A DNA stretch of 64,000 bases, taken from Incurvaria masculella. Taxonomy: Eukaryota; Arthropoda; Insecta; Lepidoptera; Incurvariidae. The stretch spans positions 22,797,595 through 22,861,594 of the forward strand of contig OX335644.1 in assembly GCA_946894095.1 (NCBI GenBank), in the 5' to 3' direction. The position numbers were made by a program, and so were the translations under genes. Below are positions 38,245 through 50,577 of this stretch, piece after piece. The notes below the pieces were generated by a model that worked only from the letters and a program-made list of their open reading frames with translations, did no database searches and was not told the origin of the DNA. Within the stretch, counting starts at the first letter, position 1. Each line of letters starts with the position of its first letter.

Positions 38245-38560
38245 TACTAGCTGCGGTACCCGGCTCCGCTCGGGTTAGCGTCGGCTAAATTATTTCATGG
38301 ATAAAAAGTATCCGACATGGCTGATCCAAAATAGGGTCAAACTGGTCCAGGACAATGTATCCATGTACCAAATTTAATCAAGATCGTTCGAGATGAAATA
38401 GCATGATTTAATGAGAAACATCCAATAATTCCCATTTAGAGCTTCGTTGACATTTGGTGGCTATTTAAAAAAAAAGCATTTGCCGCCAGAACCTTTATGC
38501 ACTTGCACTGCAACATTGTTTACCTAGTAAGTAAGTAACGTGTAATGTAGGTAAGTTTTG
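38245..38560 (+). repeat. Dispersed repeat starting ACTAGCTG..GTACCCGGC
   Basis: Shares its start (CTAGCTGCGGTACCCGGCTC) with the element inserted at 26,438-26,735, on the opposite strand. No coding sense. Confidence 0.5.
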
Positions 38561-39890
38561 CGTGGACTCCAACCCACAGCCAGCCTCAACATCGAAAACA
38601 GTAACCCATCTCGAACCTGACAGCTCCCAGAGATCCTATACATTGATAAAATACGCACATAAATCGGGTTAGTGGTTCGCAAGTTATAAGAATTTAACAC
38701 TCACTACTCACCCTTCAGGTAATGAAGCGTTATATTATGTAGCCTATAAGTTTTGAGTAGAATCAGGCTAGACGTAGACACAATCCGCATCTAAATCGAG
38801 TAATTGGTTCTCAAGGATTTTGCCAAGTAGTCCTAAAGTTGCGGGAAATACCAAGCCGTACCCGCCCCCCCCCCCCCTCCCCGCACCCGCCCCCGTCGGA
38901 CCGCCCGCCTAATCACGAACTAAACAAACACTAACTAACTAAACACTCTGCACAAAACACGAACGATGGGAAAGCTCGAATTCGTAACTAAATGACCCCC
39001 GCTACGAGCTACGGAAGTAGAAATGTCATGTGGGCCTGTTATCGCATGTCAAATTTCGAGATCTAGTCTACTGTGGCGTTTGTGATTTTATTGACCTGCT
39101 GTATTGTATCGTCTGGGGACAGCCGAGCCGGGTCGTTCCTCCTCCAACGCATCAGTCTGGCTGTCCAGAGGGGGAACGCAGCGAGCGTTATGGGGGCCTT
39201 CCCGCACTCGGTGCCCATGGATGAGATTTTTTATCTCGTCTGATGGGCACCAGGGTTGTCGGGGGCCCCCGACACTGCTGCAATCCCGTCTCGACTGCTC
39301 CTGGACGGTTTTCATTTTAGCTAGTACGTATTTAATTCTTGTTTTTGATATAGTTTTTATTAAGATTCGCAAATAAAATAAAGTTTAATAAAAAAAATTA
39401 AGTGCAAATTGTTTTGTATATCATTCATCCTTTGTGACACATAAGGAACAGTTGCTGTGGTCAAAATCTATTCCATGGAAAGAGGCTATATTAGAGTTGA
39501 AAACTCGGAACTAATATTACCTAATGCAGCATTGAAATCTAATTTTTAATCATATTTATAAATCACTAACTAAATTAGTAAATTAAATAGGGTTATAATT
39601 GTCAGAACACATACATACAGAACATCAATATAATTGTCAGAATGCAACATAAAATATAAAACACAAAGCATCGATAGAATTATCAGAATAAAAAATGAAA
39701 TATGAATTAGAGAGCATCAATGGAATCGTCAAATAGTCACTTAAATATAAGGAAGGTTCTGGCATGGCACACCTAGTTCCCATGTGGTATGTTAGCCTCA
39801 CATCTGACGGGCATTTGGTAATAGCCATCCGTGTTCAGTTACATAATAATACAGTCCCACTATCCAGTCCATTTACATTGTTAAGTTTAC
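38561..39890. other. Intergenic repeats, possible retroelement tail
   Basis: 39,030-39,380 is GC-richer, with the frame ERSERYGGLPALGAHG and a downstream AATAAAATAAAG, resembling a non-LTR 3' end, but I cannot place it in a family. A C-homopolymer run lies at 38,866-38,878. A SINE fragment (+) lies at 39,745-39,850. Confidence 0.4.
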
Positions 39891-40100
39891 CTGCACGACA
39901 GTCGTCCAGCGAAATTCGGCCCATGTAAATCCGCCATCACACGTTGCGCAGCGCGGGAAAAAGGGCGACAGTTTGGCGGGAAAGCGCTCAGTGTCGGCTG
40001 GACGGTGGCGCCGCGCGCGCGTTGCGAACGCCTCCGGAACTGACGCGTCCGCGGCAAAAACTTTCCAAACTTCCGTAAGAAACTGTTCTCTTCTTTTTGA
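39891..40100 (-). promoter_or_regulatory. Candidate CpG-rich promoter and first exon
   Basis: A CpG-rich island in AT-rich DNA, read on the minus strand. It has an initiator-like GTCAGTTCC near 40,040, an E2F-type TTTCCCGCCAAA near 39,975, and a donor GTGCAG-GTAAAC at 39,891. Its orientation and the acceptor-like site just before the ModSP start make a noncoding first exon of ModSP possible; a different gene is equally possible. Confidence 0.3.
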
Positions 40101-40154
40101 ATTTAAAACTTCTTTAGCACCGTTCTCATTTGAGACGGCATGAAACGAAAAAGC

Positions 40155-40850
40155 GACACAAAAACCGACCAAGTGCACTTGACTCTCACTCGGAACTCGC
40201 ACAAGAAGGGTTCCGTAAGAAGATTTGACCCAAAGAAATCACGCTTCTTGTATAGATTAAAGGGGGCCACCCCTTGAATTTTTTTTTTTAGGGTTCAATT
40301 CATTTCATTTCATTTCATTTTATTAGGTCTTTTTGGTATACAATCACACACTTAGACACGTCAAAAAAGGTACATAATAAAAACAAGATGAAAATAGTAT
40401 AAAATCGATAGAATTTAAAAGTGTTAAATAAATTATCAAAATAAACAATTCAGGATCTAGAATAAAATCATGATAAAAAAAAACAATACAAGTTGACTGA
40501 ATTCGTTCCGTTCCCAAAGGGTGCCATCGGAACCCTATTACTAAGCCTCCGCTGTCCGTCCGTCCGTCCGTCCGTTTGTCACAGTGTGTATTTATTTTGC
40601 CCCTATTACAACAAAAAGGTAAAATAAAAACAAAATGAAAATTAAAGGGGAGCCCCATATTAAAACGTGATTTTTATTGTTAGTAATCTTTTACTTGGCC
40701 AGTTTTCTATTTTTAGTCTTATGACTCATCAGAAATAAACACTGTGAAGATTTAAGCTGTCTACCTATTACGGTTCGTGAGATACGGTCCTGTCAGATGG
40801 ACGGACGGACGGACAGTGGAGGCTTAGTAATAGGGTTTGGCACCCTTTAG
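40155..40850. repeat. Composite of three GGCCAAGTGCGAGTC repeat pieces
   Basis: A diverged plus piece (40,155-40,260), a minus piece with GTCCGTCCGTCCGTCCG (40,503-40,708) and a plus piece with GGACGGACGGACGGACAG (to about 40,850). All are rearranged and decayed. Confidence 0.65.
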
Positions 40851-41237
40851 GACATACCCCGCATTCGTCTCATTCTCCTGAAGTTGATTTTCTGAAGTTT
40901 TCATTTTCACCGTGTATGTTTTTTATTAAAAAATATGTTATGGTATGTAAGTATGCTCAGATTAAGTTCCATTCATCTTTGTAGCAGATGTCTTGCACAA
41001 AAGTACATGATTGTATGTCGGAAAATAATAGCCTTCCAATCTAATAATAAATCCAATCCAATCTAAATAACTAAGCTGAACACTGTTTATACCACTGGTT
41101 TATCCGTAAATATAAAATGATATGTGAACAACAGTGAAAATCACCGATTTGAAAATCTAAATAAACATATTTCAATCCAATATCGCATTTCGTACAATGA
41201 TTAGAAATGAAGACAAGTTTCATTGTAAACATTAAAC
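40851..41237. other. Intergenic, nothing recognised
   Basis: AT-rich sequence with no exon or named repeat. Confidence 0.45.
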
Positions 41238-41613
41238 TTAAGAACGGCCCGTAAGCTATGTCCCCCATACAAACGTAGTTTACTAATCATTTGGAAACCG
41301 CTATTCCAATTAAATTGATATTTAATATCTATTATCAGGAAACAAATATCTGTGTCTGCATGCTTTTGTTTTTTTGAAAAATCCAAACCGAATGAAATGA
41401 AAGCAAAAAGAAAATCTTCATACGAATTTTGTTTTCTCTGTGGTTTGACCCAGAATACATTTACCGAAAAAACAAAGACATGCAGACACAGATATTTGTA
41501 GCCTAATATTAGATACCAAATATCAAGTTAGTTGGAACAGTGGTTTTAAAATGATTAGTAAACTACGTTTGTATGGGAGGCGAAATTTTCTGATGCTTAC
41601 GGGCCGACCTTAA
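41238..41613. mobile_element. 376-bp fold-back MITE, complete
   Basis: TTAA at both ends, with terminal repeats (GGCCCGTAAGC / GCTTACGGGCC) and long internal arms. It is inverted relative to the truncated copy at 24,997-25,355. Confidence 0.85.
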
Positions 41614-42584
41614 TAACTAGCTTTAACATTTTGGGATTGTATGCACAATATTAGGAATTTAAAAAGATGAGGTCTCTTAATCATTTTGAGACTTTAAAAA
41701 AAAATCTAGTTAGAGTTGGGCTCATCCGCTAGCCGAAACTTCGATACAGAATCGAGTTTCTTGCGAAAACAAAAAACCAGATAAGTGCGAGTTTGACTCG
41801 CGCACCGCAGGTTCCGTACATAGGCGATAGACCAAATTTGTATGAAGCCATGACCCAGGGCGGCCATTTCTTGACCCTCATAATAGGGGCTCAATATTTA
41901 GTCTATTTTAAGAAAAAATACTGTTTAAAAAAATATCATAACTAACATCAAAGGTAATCAAGACGCACTTAAAGCATGTGACCATTCTAAAGTCCTAATA
42001 AAATCCTAACTTTGTCATTTAAAAAACAGGTATGGTGCTGCAAACCACAACTATCGTTGTTAATAATATTAATTCTGGATCCTACTAATATTCCATATTG
42101 TTGGTACCATCGCATAAATGAATGAAAAGATGGTCGAAGCGGCAATGAAAATTGTCCGTGAAACAGCCACGAGTCACCCTAGTGTTGTTCCTTTCTAATT
42201 ATTCTAATTAGAGTGCAATGACACAACATAACATTATGATTATCAACATAACGATTGACCATCTGCTCATTGTGTTTTGGCTCTCTCGCCCTTATATTTT
42301 GTGTAGCCAAAATTAATATAAAAATAAGACGTAATGTTAATATAACTTAATGTCGAGACCTTGATTTCAGTATATAACATTAAATTAATATCTAATCAAT
42401 GTGACCCTGCCCTTGGAACGTCATTTGGCCCTCGAATGTAAGTGGTGGTACAATTTTCCTGTGCTCGTAGTAACGACTGAAGGCTGCTTGAAGACACCAA
42501 TGATTGATGGGGGCACTTGTGGGTCTCAGCTTAATATCTTCTATCATACTGGAGAATATACAGCCTGGAGAGAACAAAGAAAGG
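41614..42584. other. Intergenic repeat fragments
   Basis: 41,772-41,822 is a fragment of the GGCCAAGTGCGAGTC repeat. 41,874-41,934 is duplicated at 43,226-43,285. 42,105-42,165 is a SINE fragment. No gene recognised in the remainder. Confidence 0.45.
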
Positions 42585-42800
42585 ACATGGATGGCTTATA
42601 CCACACCCACTGTCATGGTATAAGTTCAACACACCGCATTCCTGAATAAATTAAATGTCATGCCAGACATTCCTTTCATATGAGCACGGCTCCATTGAAC
42701 TGGATGGAAAACAGGGAAAAATCTTAATTGTCGCTTCCAACATCTTTCATTAAATGCGGTGGTACCAACCAACTCAGGCGAACTTAACCCTATAGGTAAG
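42585..42800 (-). mobile_element. SINE body copy
   Basis: Carries GACATGGATGGCTTATACCA and ATGAGCACGGCTCCATTGAA in family order. Confidence 0.6.
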
Positions 42801-43196
42801 TAGGAAAAGTTTCAGCAAATTGGTTCAGCGATTTAGGCCTGATAACGCAACAGGCAGATAGAGTTACTTTCGATTTTATAATATAAAGTATGGATTATTG
42901 TTGTGACTGGGTTAGGAGGCTCAGCCAATAATCGCCTGTGTAGCAGTACGCTTTGTGAAGTGTACTGTTACAGTGTCGCTGTTTTTCAGCCACCAGAGAA
43001 AAAACAGTTTCGTGTCACCTACAACAGTACGGAAGTACACGCTTGCTCGAAACGCGCCACACAATTCATCATAAGGGACCGTCCGCACTTTTCCTCAATT
43101 ATCCTCCAATTTTCCCGTCGGCTGTTCCGGGGAAGTCGGACCCACCCTTCGGTAACTCCAGGAGGCGCGCGCCGTTCCCGTGGGAACTGTGTGCTC
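42801..43196. other. Intergenic, unplaced GC-richer part
   Basis: 42,810-42,900 resembles the tail of a common dispersed repeat (GATAGAGTTACTTTCGATTT). 42,960-43,190 is GC-richer without a recognised exon. Confidence 0.4.
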
Positions 43197-43312
43197 AATT
43201 ATACATATGATGTCAGTGCCAATGACCCTCATAATAGGGGCTCAATATTTAGTCTATTTTAAGAAAAAATACTGTTTAAAAAAATTATTATAAAATGGCA
43301 CTGACATCATAT
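43197..43312. mobile_element. Short fold-back sequence around a 60-bp duplicate
   Basis: AATTATACATATGATGTCAG and its complement flank 43,226-43,285, which is nearly identical to 41,874-41,934. Confidence 0.5.
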
Positions 43313-43344
43313 GTATAATTCATACATAATATGCATTTATTTTT

Positions 43345-43510
43345 GGTAACCATGGAAGGATAGGAGTAGCAACCGTGTTTTCCATCCAGTTCAATGTAGC
43401 CATACTCGTAAAGAGAAGGTCCTGGCATGGCACCTAATTCCTTCGGGAATGTGGTGTATTGGGCTAGTATCATAAAGGTAGTTGTGTGGCCATCCATGTC
43501 ATATTGCATA
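43345..43510 (+). mobile_element. SINE 3' part
   Basis: CAGTTCAATGTAGCCATACT to GTGTGGCCATCCATGTCATA, matching the 3' half of the SINE body. Confidence 0.65.
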
Positions 43511-43559
43511 AAAAACCTAATCTAGTTGGTGTGGGACGGCGTAGCCACTTTTACGACAG

Positions 43560-45630
43560 CGCCAGCGAGAACATTCGCTCGAATTCTTACTACTGATTTT
43601 CTCGAGTTCCAACGACACGAAAAAACACGTAAAAACTTCACAGGACGCTATTTAGTAGAACGAACCTTCGATGTTACGGGTCTCGAATTCATAAGCCAAC
43701 TAACTGAAGTTGGACGTTTTCCACTAACTCACGGCTATACGCTATCGCGATACGAACGAGTTTCGATCGTTACTCTCGCCCACCCATGCTTACTGGGTAT
43801 ACTTGCAGTTAGTTCGCTTTGCAATGAAAGAAGGACCAGGGATAATGTGTACTGTACAATCAACTAGTGTATTTCACGATTTAAAATATCTGCGGAAATT
43901 TAGTAGCATCATGAACCAACACCTTATATTGTTTAACAGTATTTGCACTGTTTTAAATACTTTTTTAAGTTTGCAACGTTTTATGTATATTCCTTTTACT
44001 TGTATCTGTCGCTCATTTATTATATGTTTTCTCTTATTTAATTTAAAGATAATAATAACTTTGACATCGGTTAAATCTAGATACATATTTATTTTTATTT
44101 ATTTATTTATTTGATAGGTATAACACACGTTGTTACAGGTATAACTTATGAGCGGGTTATATTTAGGCTCACCTACTCTGCACTGGGCTAGGCCCGTCTC
44201 GCAGAGGGGTGGTACAATTCTGCAGTACAGTCGTTTACTTTCGAATCTATACACTGAGAGGAGAAACAGTTCCTAGTGTCCCCTTTACTCTTGCTTGGCG
44301 TCAATATAACGGAAAGAGATCTCGAGTTTGTCGCTATTTCCAGTGTTTAGGTTCCAAAGGAAACGACCGTACGCGAAGATAATTGTTTTATTATTGGGAT
44401 ATTGTTTTATCATTATGAAAACTTGTTAATTTTATGGGAATTATATGTTATTATATTATAATTTTAATCAATGAAGTGGTTTTTTATTTTTATATTTTTA
44501 ATATACGCTACATAAAATATCTATTTACTTTTTCAGATAAGTAACAGAAATTCACTTAAAACAAGCCGCGATTGAACAACTTGGCTCCATCGTAACATCC
44601 TCTGTCAAATCCTTGTCAACAATTTTAATTCAAAGTGTTACTTTTATCCGTGTACGTAAAACGTATTTTTTTTCCATTGTAATTGATTTGTTTTTGCAAT
44701 TGTTGAATTTCATTTAAATACTCATAATGTAAATAAAAATATGTTTTAAGACAAAGAAATAATTTAACATTTACGAAAGTTTTCTTTCAAACATCGCAGC
44801 CAAATTGTAGTGCGAACCGTCTTGGAGCAATCTTCAATGGCACAGATATACCTTGGGCTGTGGAGCAACGGCCGGGCTCCTCCTGCCCGCTGCCCGCAGG
44901 CTGTTCGTTTGAAAATTTAATGAAAACTGTTCAACGGCCTCCCACGCGCTACAAATAGACGCCACCCCGCCACATCTCGAAAATTCAGCCAAAGAATTGA
45001 GGGGTTCCTCGGAAAAACAACAGTAATCAGTGTTGACTAACTTTTCGTGAGAAACAAAAATCTTTCTAACAAACTGCAAAACTGTGCAGAAATATTTACA
45101 GTTTTAACCAACTTAAGGGATATAGAATTTTAATTTTAAATACATTGCGTATACCTTAGTTAAGTAAGTCCTATTTATAATCTGTTTGTTCTTGTTCTTT
45201 GTTCTGTTCTACCAAAAATGGTTTGGCAGTGGCATTTCGATCTAGTATGTATGTATTTCATTACTGTGCACGGAAAACTCTTCTTTACTGAGTTCATCGA
45301 ATCCGCGGATCATTCATTACGTACGTAACTTAAGTAGTTCGACTACCAAAATAGTTTAAATAAATTAAATATGTATTTTGTAATTAAACATGAATTTAAC
45401 TAAGCCACTAAGGGATTCTTCGATCGTTGTTTGGACCTAGCGACCACGGAAGGACAGGGTAGCCACGAGTTAGTGAAAAATATCTACCTGTAGTTAGCGC
45501 GCTTACGAATTCGGGAACATCGTTGCACTAAATAGCGTCCTGTGAAGTTCTTACGTGTTCTTACTTCGTCAGAACTCGAGAAAATCAGTAGTAAGCGAAC
45601 TCGAAACCGAAATGACTCTCCGGCGCTACC
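43560..45630. mobile_element. Possible 2.07-kb element with ~190-bp inverted ends
   Basis: 43,560-43,745 and 45,435-45,630 are diverged inverted copies (shared CTACTGATTTTCTCGAGTTC and CTTCACAGGACGCTATTTAG). The interior has no transposase. 44,830-45,000 is a GC-richer block of unknown nature. It could equally be two separate elements in opposite orientation. Confidence 0.45.
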
Positions 45631-45631
45631 G

Positions 45632-45931
45632 TTTTTAGGGTTCCGTACCCAAATGGTGAAAACGGAACCCTATTACTAAGCCTCCGCTGTCCGTCCGTCC
45701 GTCTGTCACAGGGCTGTATCTCATGAACCGTAATAGGTAGGCAGCTGAAATTTTCACAGAGTGTGAATTTATTTTGCCGCTATAACAACAAATAGGTAAA
45801 ATAAATAATAAAAATAATAAAAAATAAAGGGGGATCCCATACAAAAAACGTGATTCTTTTGTGTTAAATCTTGAACGATGGTACGGAACCCTTCGTGTGC
45901 GACTCCGACTCGCACTTGGCCGGTTTTTTAC
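45632..45931 (-). repeat. Lepidopteran GGCCAAGTGCGAGTC repeat, full length
   Basis: Complement of the family, from TTTTTAGGGTTCCGTACCC to GACTCGCACTTGGCCGG. Confidence 0.85.
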
Positions 45932-47032
45932 CGAATAGGTCGCCCCTATACAAACGAGTTTCGGTATCTATGTACTTTCGTCCTTCCATTCTCGCTGTAT
46001 GCCGCCCTGTGCAGAACTGCTTTAATTAAAAAAAAAAAAAAATTAGCAATGCAGCCTAGATTACAGGCCAGGATCTCGTCTGTCGTAACAGAACCAATAT
46101 TGACAACAGAGGTTGTACACAATCCGAATAGAACTTGCTTTGACCTACTTCACTAATGACAGTCGCGCGCCCTTGGACGAATGTATTTGGGTTACAATTT
46201 ATCCACGTGGGCGTTTGAAGGCTCATTTGATCATTGGGTCTGCATTTCGTTCTTGCAAGATTATGTGTTTTTTTTATAATTACGGAAATCATGCGGGTAA
46301 AAAGGCATATTTTATGATCAATTACAAAAATAAGAGGGCGGCAAATTTGGGATCCGCACCGGGTGCTAGTGGCCTATGCTACGCCACTAATTTACTGTGT
46401 GTATACTACTACAACTTGTGTTTTAGGTGCGAGGGGTTATGGCTTCAAATCCTGGCTTCCGTCATGCACCCTGCGATGCGAGTCCGACTGACACTTGGCC
46501 GGTTTTTGTTACCGCTCTACGGTTGCTACTCCCGTCCATCCAAGCTCGCATGGAACCACAATAGACGAATCGCCTTGTGGTCTATTAGGACATGCACGGG
46601 AAAATCCAATGGGGCCACTTGTATTTTTTTAATACGCCCAAAGAGCACCGCAGTTATACGAGTGTTTGCATAGTTTTGTCACTCGCAGGTCATCGGGTCA
46701 TTGTTCCGTGGCTTTGTTTGAAATGGAAAATGGCTTCCACACACGTAATGACACTGACATGATAGCATCTGGATGTGTACGCAGCAATTCACCCTGTGTG
46801 ATCAAAATGACAACTATCTATACGTTTGCCAGAATCTTAGAGTTAACAAACATACATAATTGATGAATTATGATTCTGAATTATTTCTTTTTAGGATTTC
46901 CGTTTTTCAATAGGATAAAAAGGAACCCTTATAAGATAACTGTGTTGGTTGGTAAAGAAATGAAACTTATGACTTACAGTCAACGCGATCAAATAATACG
47001 GCCAGCGTAATTGTTTTTTCTATACAAATAAA
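45932..47032. other. Intergenic, long open frame of doubtful meaning
   Basis: A 186-codon open frame at 46,113-46,673 (+) has no recognised domain and crosses a fragment of the GGCCAAGTGCGAGTC repeat near 46,477-46,508, so it is unlikely to be a gene. Confidence 0.4.
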
Positions 47033-47297
47033 AAAACCGGCCAAGTACGAGTCGCAGTCGCACACGAAGGGTTCCGTACCATCGTACAAGAGTTAACACA
47101 AATGTTTAAGTTTTGTACCCTTTAAGTTTTATTATTTTAAAATTTTTGTCTATTTATTGTTATAGCGGCAAAATACAGACTGTGAACATTTTAGCTGTCT
47201 ACCTATTACGATTCATCCCTGTGACAGAGGGTCGGACGGACAGCGAAGGCTTAGTAATAGGGTTCCGTTGGCACCCTTTGGGCACGAAACCCTAAAA
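47033..47297 (+). repeat. Lepidopteran GGCCAAGTGCGAGTC repeat, short variant
   Basis: Conserved ends with a reduced (GGAC)n tract. Confidence 0.8.
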
Positions 47298-47443
47298 ATG
47301 CCGCATATATTAACACTCTTCTCGCAAAGGACATTTCCAGTTGACCCAAGAATCATGAAACTTGGCAAGAAGCAATGTCTGTCATAGCACAAGGACAGGG
47401 AAAAATCCAAAAATGTTTAATGTGTAGTTACTCATTAAATAAA

Positions 47444-47667
47444 AATCGGCCAAGTGTGAGTCGGACTCGCACATGTAGGATCCTGTACCATCGTGAAAGA
47501 TTTAACACAAAAAAATCGTTTTTAACACATTTAATTTTTATTAAATATTAATTTTACCTATTTGTTGTTATATTGGTCAAAATAAATATGTTAATGAGAT
47601 ACAGCCCTGTGACAGACGGACGAACAGCGGAGCCTTAGCACCCTTTGGGTACGGAAACCTAAAAATA
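47444..47667 (+). repeat. Lepidopteran GGCCAAGTGCGAGTC repeat, diverged
   Basis: AAAATCGGCCAAGTGTGAGT to CCTTTGGGTACGGAAACC. Confidence 0.8.
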
Positions 47668-47814
47668 CCTAGTAGCCATGTCATGGTGACGCTTAGAATG
47701 GGTTATCATAATTGTGTACAACATTTCGTATCGATGCTGTTAACCATTGAAGCGTTTCCTTAGGAGCCAACCTTGAGTGCAGTGGCCATCTATAATTTTT
47801 AATATAACTGGAAA

Positions 47815-47985
47815 TGGATGGCTAATACCACACCTACTGTCATGATATTAGCTCAACACACCATATAGGAACTAGGTGCCATGCCAGGATCTCGCCCATA
47901 TTGCACGGATACATTGAACTATATGGAACACATGGAATATTTTCATTGCCGCTTCGAATATCGTTAATTCTATGCGATGATTCCA
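47815..47985 (-). mobile_element. SINE body copy
   Basis: GGATGGCTAATACCACACCT, then CATTGCCGCTTCGAAT. Confidence 0.6.
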
Positions 47986-48414
47986 AGCAGTCTTTATTAC
48001 CATTTACACATTATCTATTGATAAATCGCTAAGAACATCGATTTTGCTCGCTTACATCATTTTAGGGTAAAAACAAATTGCCCGTCCATGTATATGCATT
48101 TATGGACACGCGATTTAGCGTGTGAGCGTATCCCTCAAATGCGAAATCGATGATCTCCATTTATCGATAAGTGATTTGTAATTCGTCTGAAGCTCTGGGT
48201 GGGATTGACCATGTGCCGGAACCCACACTGCACACATTTCTACTCTCACAGCGTAAGTAATAAACCATGTTGTTACGGCTACACGTTCACATTCACATAT
48301 GAGCATGTAGTCCCAGTTGTCACCTAAATTGGCGTTGACGCCAAACCGATCGACTGGCGTTTTCAAATGTATGGAACAATTGAGGAGCGCGCGCAGTAGA
48401 CGTTAACCGAACTA

Positions 48415-49087
48415 AAAAAGCAGCAAATGATCTGTCTTTAGCTATAACTAAAGAAATAAACTTTCTTGGTGTAGTATTTGATCATCGTTTTACATGGAAA
48501 CCACATATTGATAAGCTCGCTGCTAAGCTCAGCTCGGCATGCTATGCAATAAAAAAAATTAAGGAGCTCTGTGGTTTGGAAGCTGCTAAATCTGTTTATC
48601 ATGCCTACTTTCACAGTATAATGTCATACGGGCTGATGTTCTGGGGTGATGCAGCGGAAGTTAATCGTATATTTGTGTTACAGAAAAGAGCACTGCGATG
48701 CATGCTAGGAATGAGGATGAGAGACTCCTGTAGAAAGGTTTTTAGTGACGTAGGAATTTTGACTTTACCAAGTGCTTATGTTTTCCAAAACTTATGTTAC
48801 GCGAGGAAACATATACATGACTCCACCCTTAATAGTGATGTTCATAACCATAACACAAGACACAAGAACAATGTTAAAGTGATTAGTCATAAATTAGCTA
48901 AAACATCTAAGAGTTTTATATGTAACAGTGTTAGATTTTATAACAAATTACCCGAAGAGGTCAGGGAGTTAAGTGAAAAAATGTTTAAGGCAAAGATTAA
49001 GAAATTCTTAACACAAAAGGCTTATTATAGTGTTAAAGAGGCCCTAGTTGATAAATTTGAATTTCCTGAGATTTTGACCACATGCTG
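48415..49087 (+). pseudogene. LINE reverse transcriptase C-terminal region
   Basis: An open frame reading NFLGVVFDHRFTWKPHIDKL, ending in PEILTTC. It corresponds to the thumb and C-terminal part of CR1/jockey-type reverse transcriptases. Intact over this length but lacking the polymerase core because of 5' truncation. Confidence 0.85.
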
Positions 49088-49998
49088 ACTGGGTACCAAA
49101 CGTATCCTACTATAACATTGACTTTCTTTTTTTTTTTTACTAATTTTGACACTCGATACATTATGTATCCATATTATTTTTATGATAAATACTACGTGTA
49201 GTATGAAATTACTAACAAAATAATATTGATTTGATACAATTTCGTATCAATAATGACGAGGGCTCTGTACACCTGAACTGTATTAAAGCATTATTTAACA
49301 GTAGGTGTTGGTCAGAATCTCTTTCAGGAATCTTATTCGTATATGGTTGCTCTCAAACCATTGTACTCTTAATTTTCTGTAGGTGGTAGCATTTAAAGTG
49401 TAATATTATATAGTTTTTTTTTTTTAGCTGTAAGAATAATAATGTATTTTGTATTTTGACTCTTTGTTTACAGGTCACTGTAGTAGTTCATGACAGAAAT
49501 AATCGTATTAAAACTAAATCGTACAGAGCTTTCACAACTTTTCATGTTGCCACTGGAGTAGTGCATCGCTTTAAGGTCCCTACTTGCGGCGACGCTGGGT
49601 TCGGGTCTCCTCTTTCCCTAAAATATGGTTGATAGAGGCGATGGCTGTGCCTGGCGTGATGCTCGTGAACGGGTGCTGTTTGTGGGGACTGGCTTGCTCC
49701 AATTGGCAACATTCTAGATGGCGGGCATTGTCTTTACTAATAAACTGATATTTGTCATGAACTGTTGCATATGACATGAATTGCTGATTCTCGTCAATTC
49801 ATATTAATTTAGCGTGTTTATCTGTGAGTCTAAATACTTTTGTAAATTTAGACTAAGTGGACGTTGAAAAAAAAAACCAGCGGAGTTTCTTTCCAGTTCT
49901 TCTTCGCTGGGATTTCCCCGAACTGGCTAATGATAAAATATGACAAATCCGAGTGCAGTGTACTGTCTATGGATGATGAATAAACAATAAACAATAAA
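48415..49998 (+). mobile_element. 5'-truncated LINE insertion
   Basis: Starts within the reverse transcriptase gene and ends in a short (AATAAAC)n tail, typical of target-primed insertion. The 3' UTR end is shared with 13,540-13,700. Confidence 0.8.
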
Positions 49999-50132
49999 CA
50001 TTTGCGAGTCCGAGTTTGATTTGACAGCTTACTCACCGTCGCCGCGTCGGCGTTGCGTTTTCATACAAATCGGAATTCCGAGTTTGACTTTGACAGATTG
50101 AAGATGTAAAACAACAGACTATGACTGATAGA

Positions 50133-50518
50133 CTATGTCAGCCTCAGTGGCCCAGTGGCGCGACACTTCGGCGATCGCTCTCCGAAGTTAAGCAACGCTG
50201 GGTCCGGTCTGGTCTTGGATGGGTGACCATTCGACCGTTGAGAGAGGCTGGCCGTGGTTCGGATTCCATGTTAAGCTGTAGGTCCCCTTCCTTACTTACT
50301 AGGTGGTAGGGTTTATCCCCCCCGGGTTGGTACCATCGCATTGGATGAACGATGGTCGAAGCGGCAATGAAAATTGTCCGTGTTTTCCATCCAGTTCAAT
50401 GTAGCCGTGCAATATAAGGAAGGTCCTGGCATGGCACCTAGTTCCCATGTGGTGTGTTGGGCTAATACCATGACAGAACTTGTGGTATTAGCCATCCATG
50501 TCCAGTCACATAAAAAAA
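50133..50518 (+). mobile_element. 5S-rRNA-headed SINE
   Basis: The head at 50,160-50,230 reads CTCCGAAGTTAAGCAACG and GGTCTTGGATGGGTGACC, the A box and C box of the 5S rRNA internal promoter. The body from about 50,255 on is the same as that of the tRNA-headed SINEs here. It ends in an A-rich tail. Not a functional 5S gene: flanks and most of the 5S sequence are missing. Confidence 0.8.
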
Positions 50519-50577
50519 AAAAACAGAATAAGTAGTAACTTCGAAGTTCCGTAAACGCCATTTTAGGTGAGAACTCA

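Larger units (their letters stand above)
48314..50577. mobile_element. MITE broken by a LINE and a SINE
   Basis: The 30,915-31,240 element is found here in three pieces: 48,314-48,414, 49,999-50,132 and 50,519-50,577. The gaps are exactly the LINE (48,415-49,998) and the 5S-headed SINE (50,133-50,518). The end GCCATTTTAGGTGAGAACTC is the inverted start. Confidence 0.75.

Noticed and set aside
46113..46673. 186-residue open frame as a gene
   Set aside because: No recognisable domain, it crosses a dispersed repeat, and there is no exon structure around it.
50133..50250. A functional 5S rRNA gene
   Set aside because: Only the central promoter-bearing part matches and it is fused to a SINE body with an A-rich tail.
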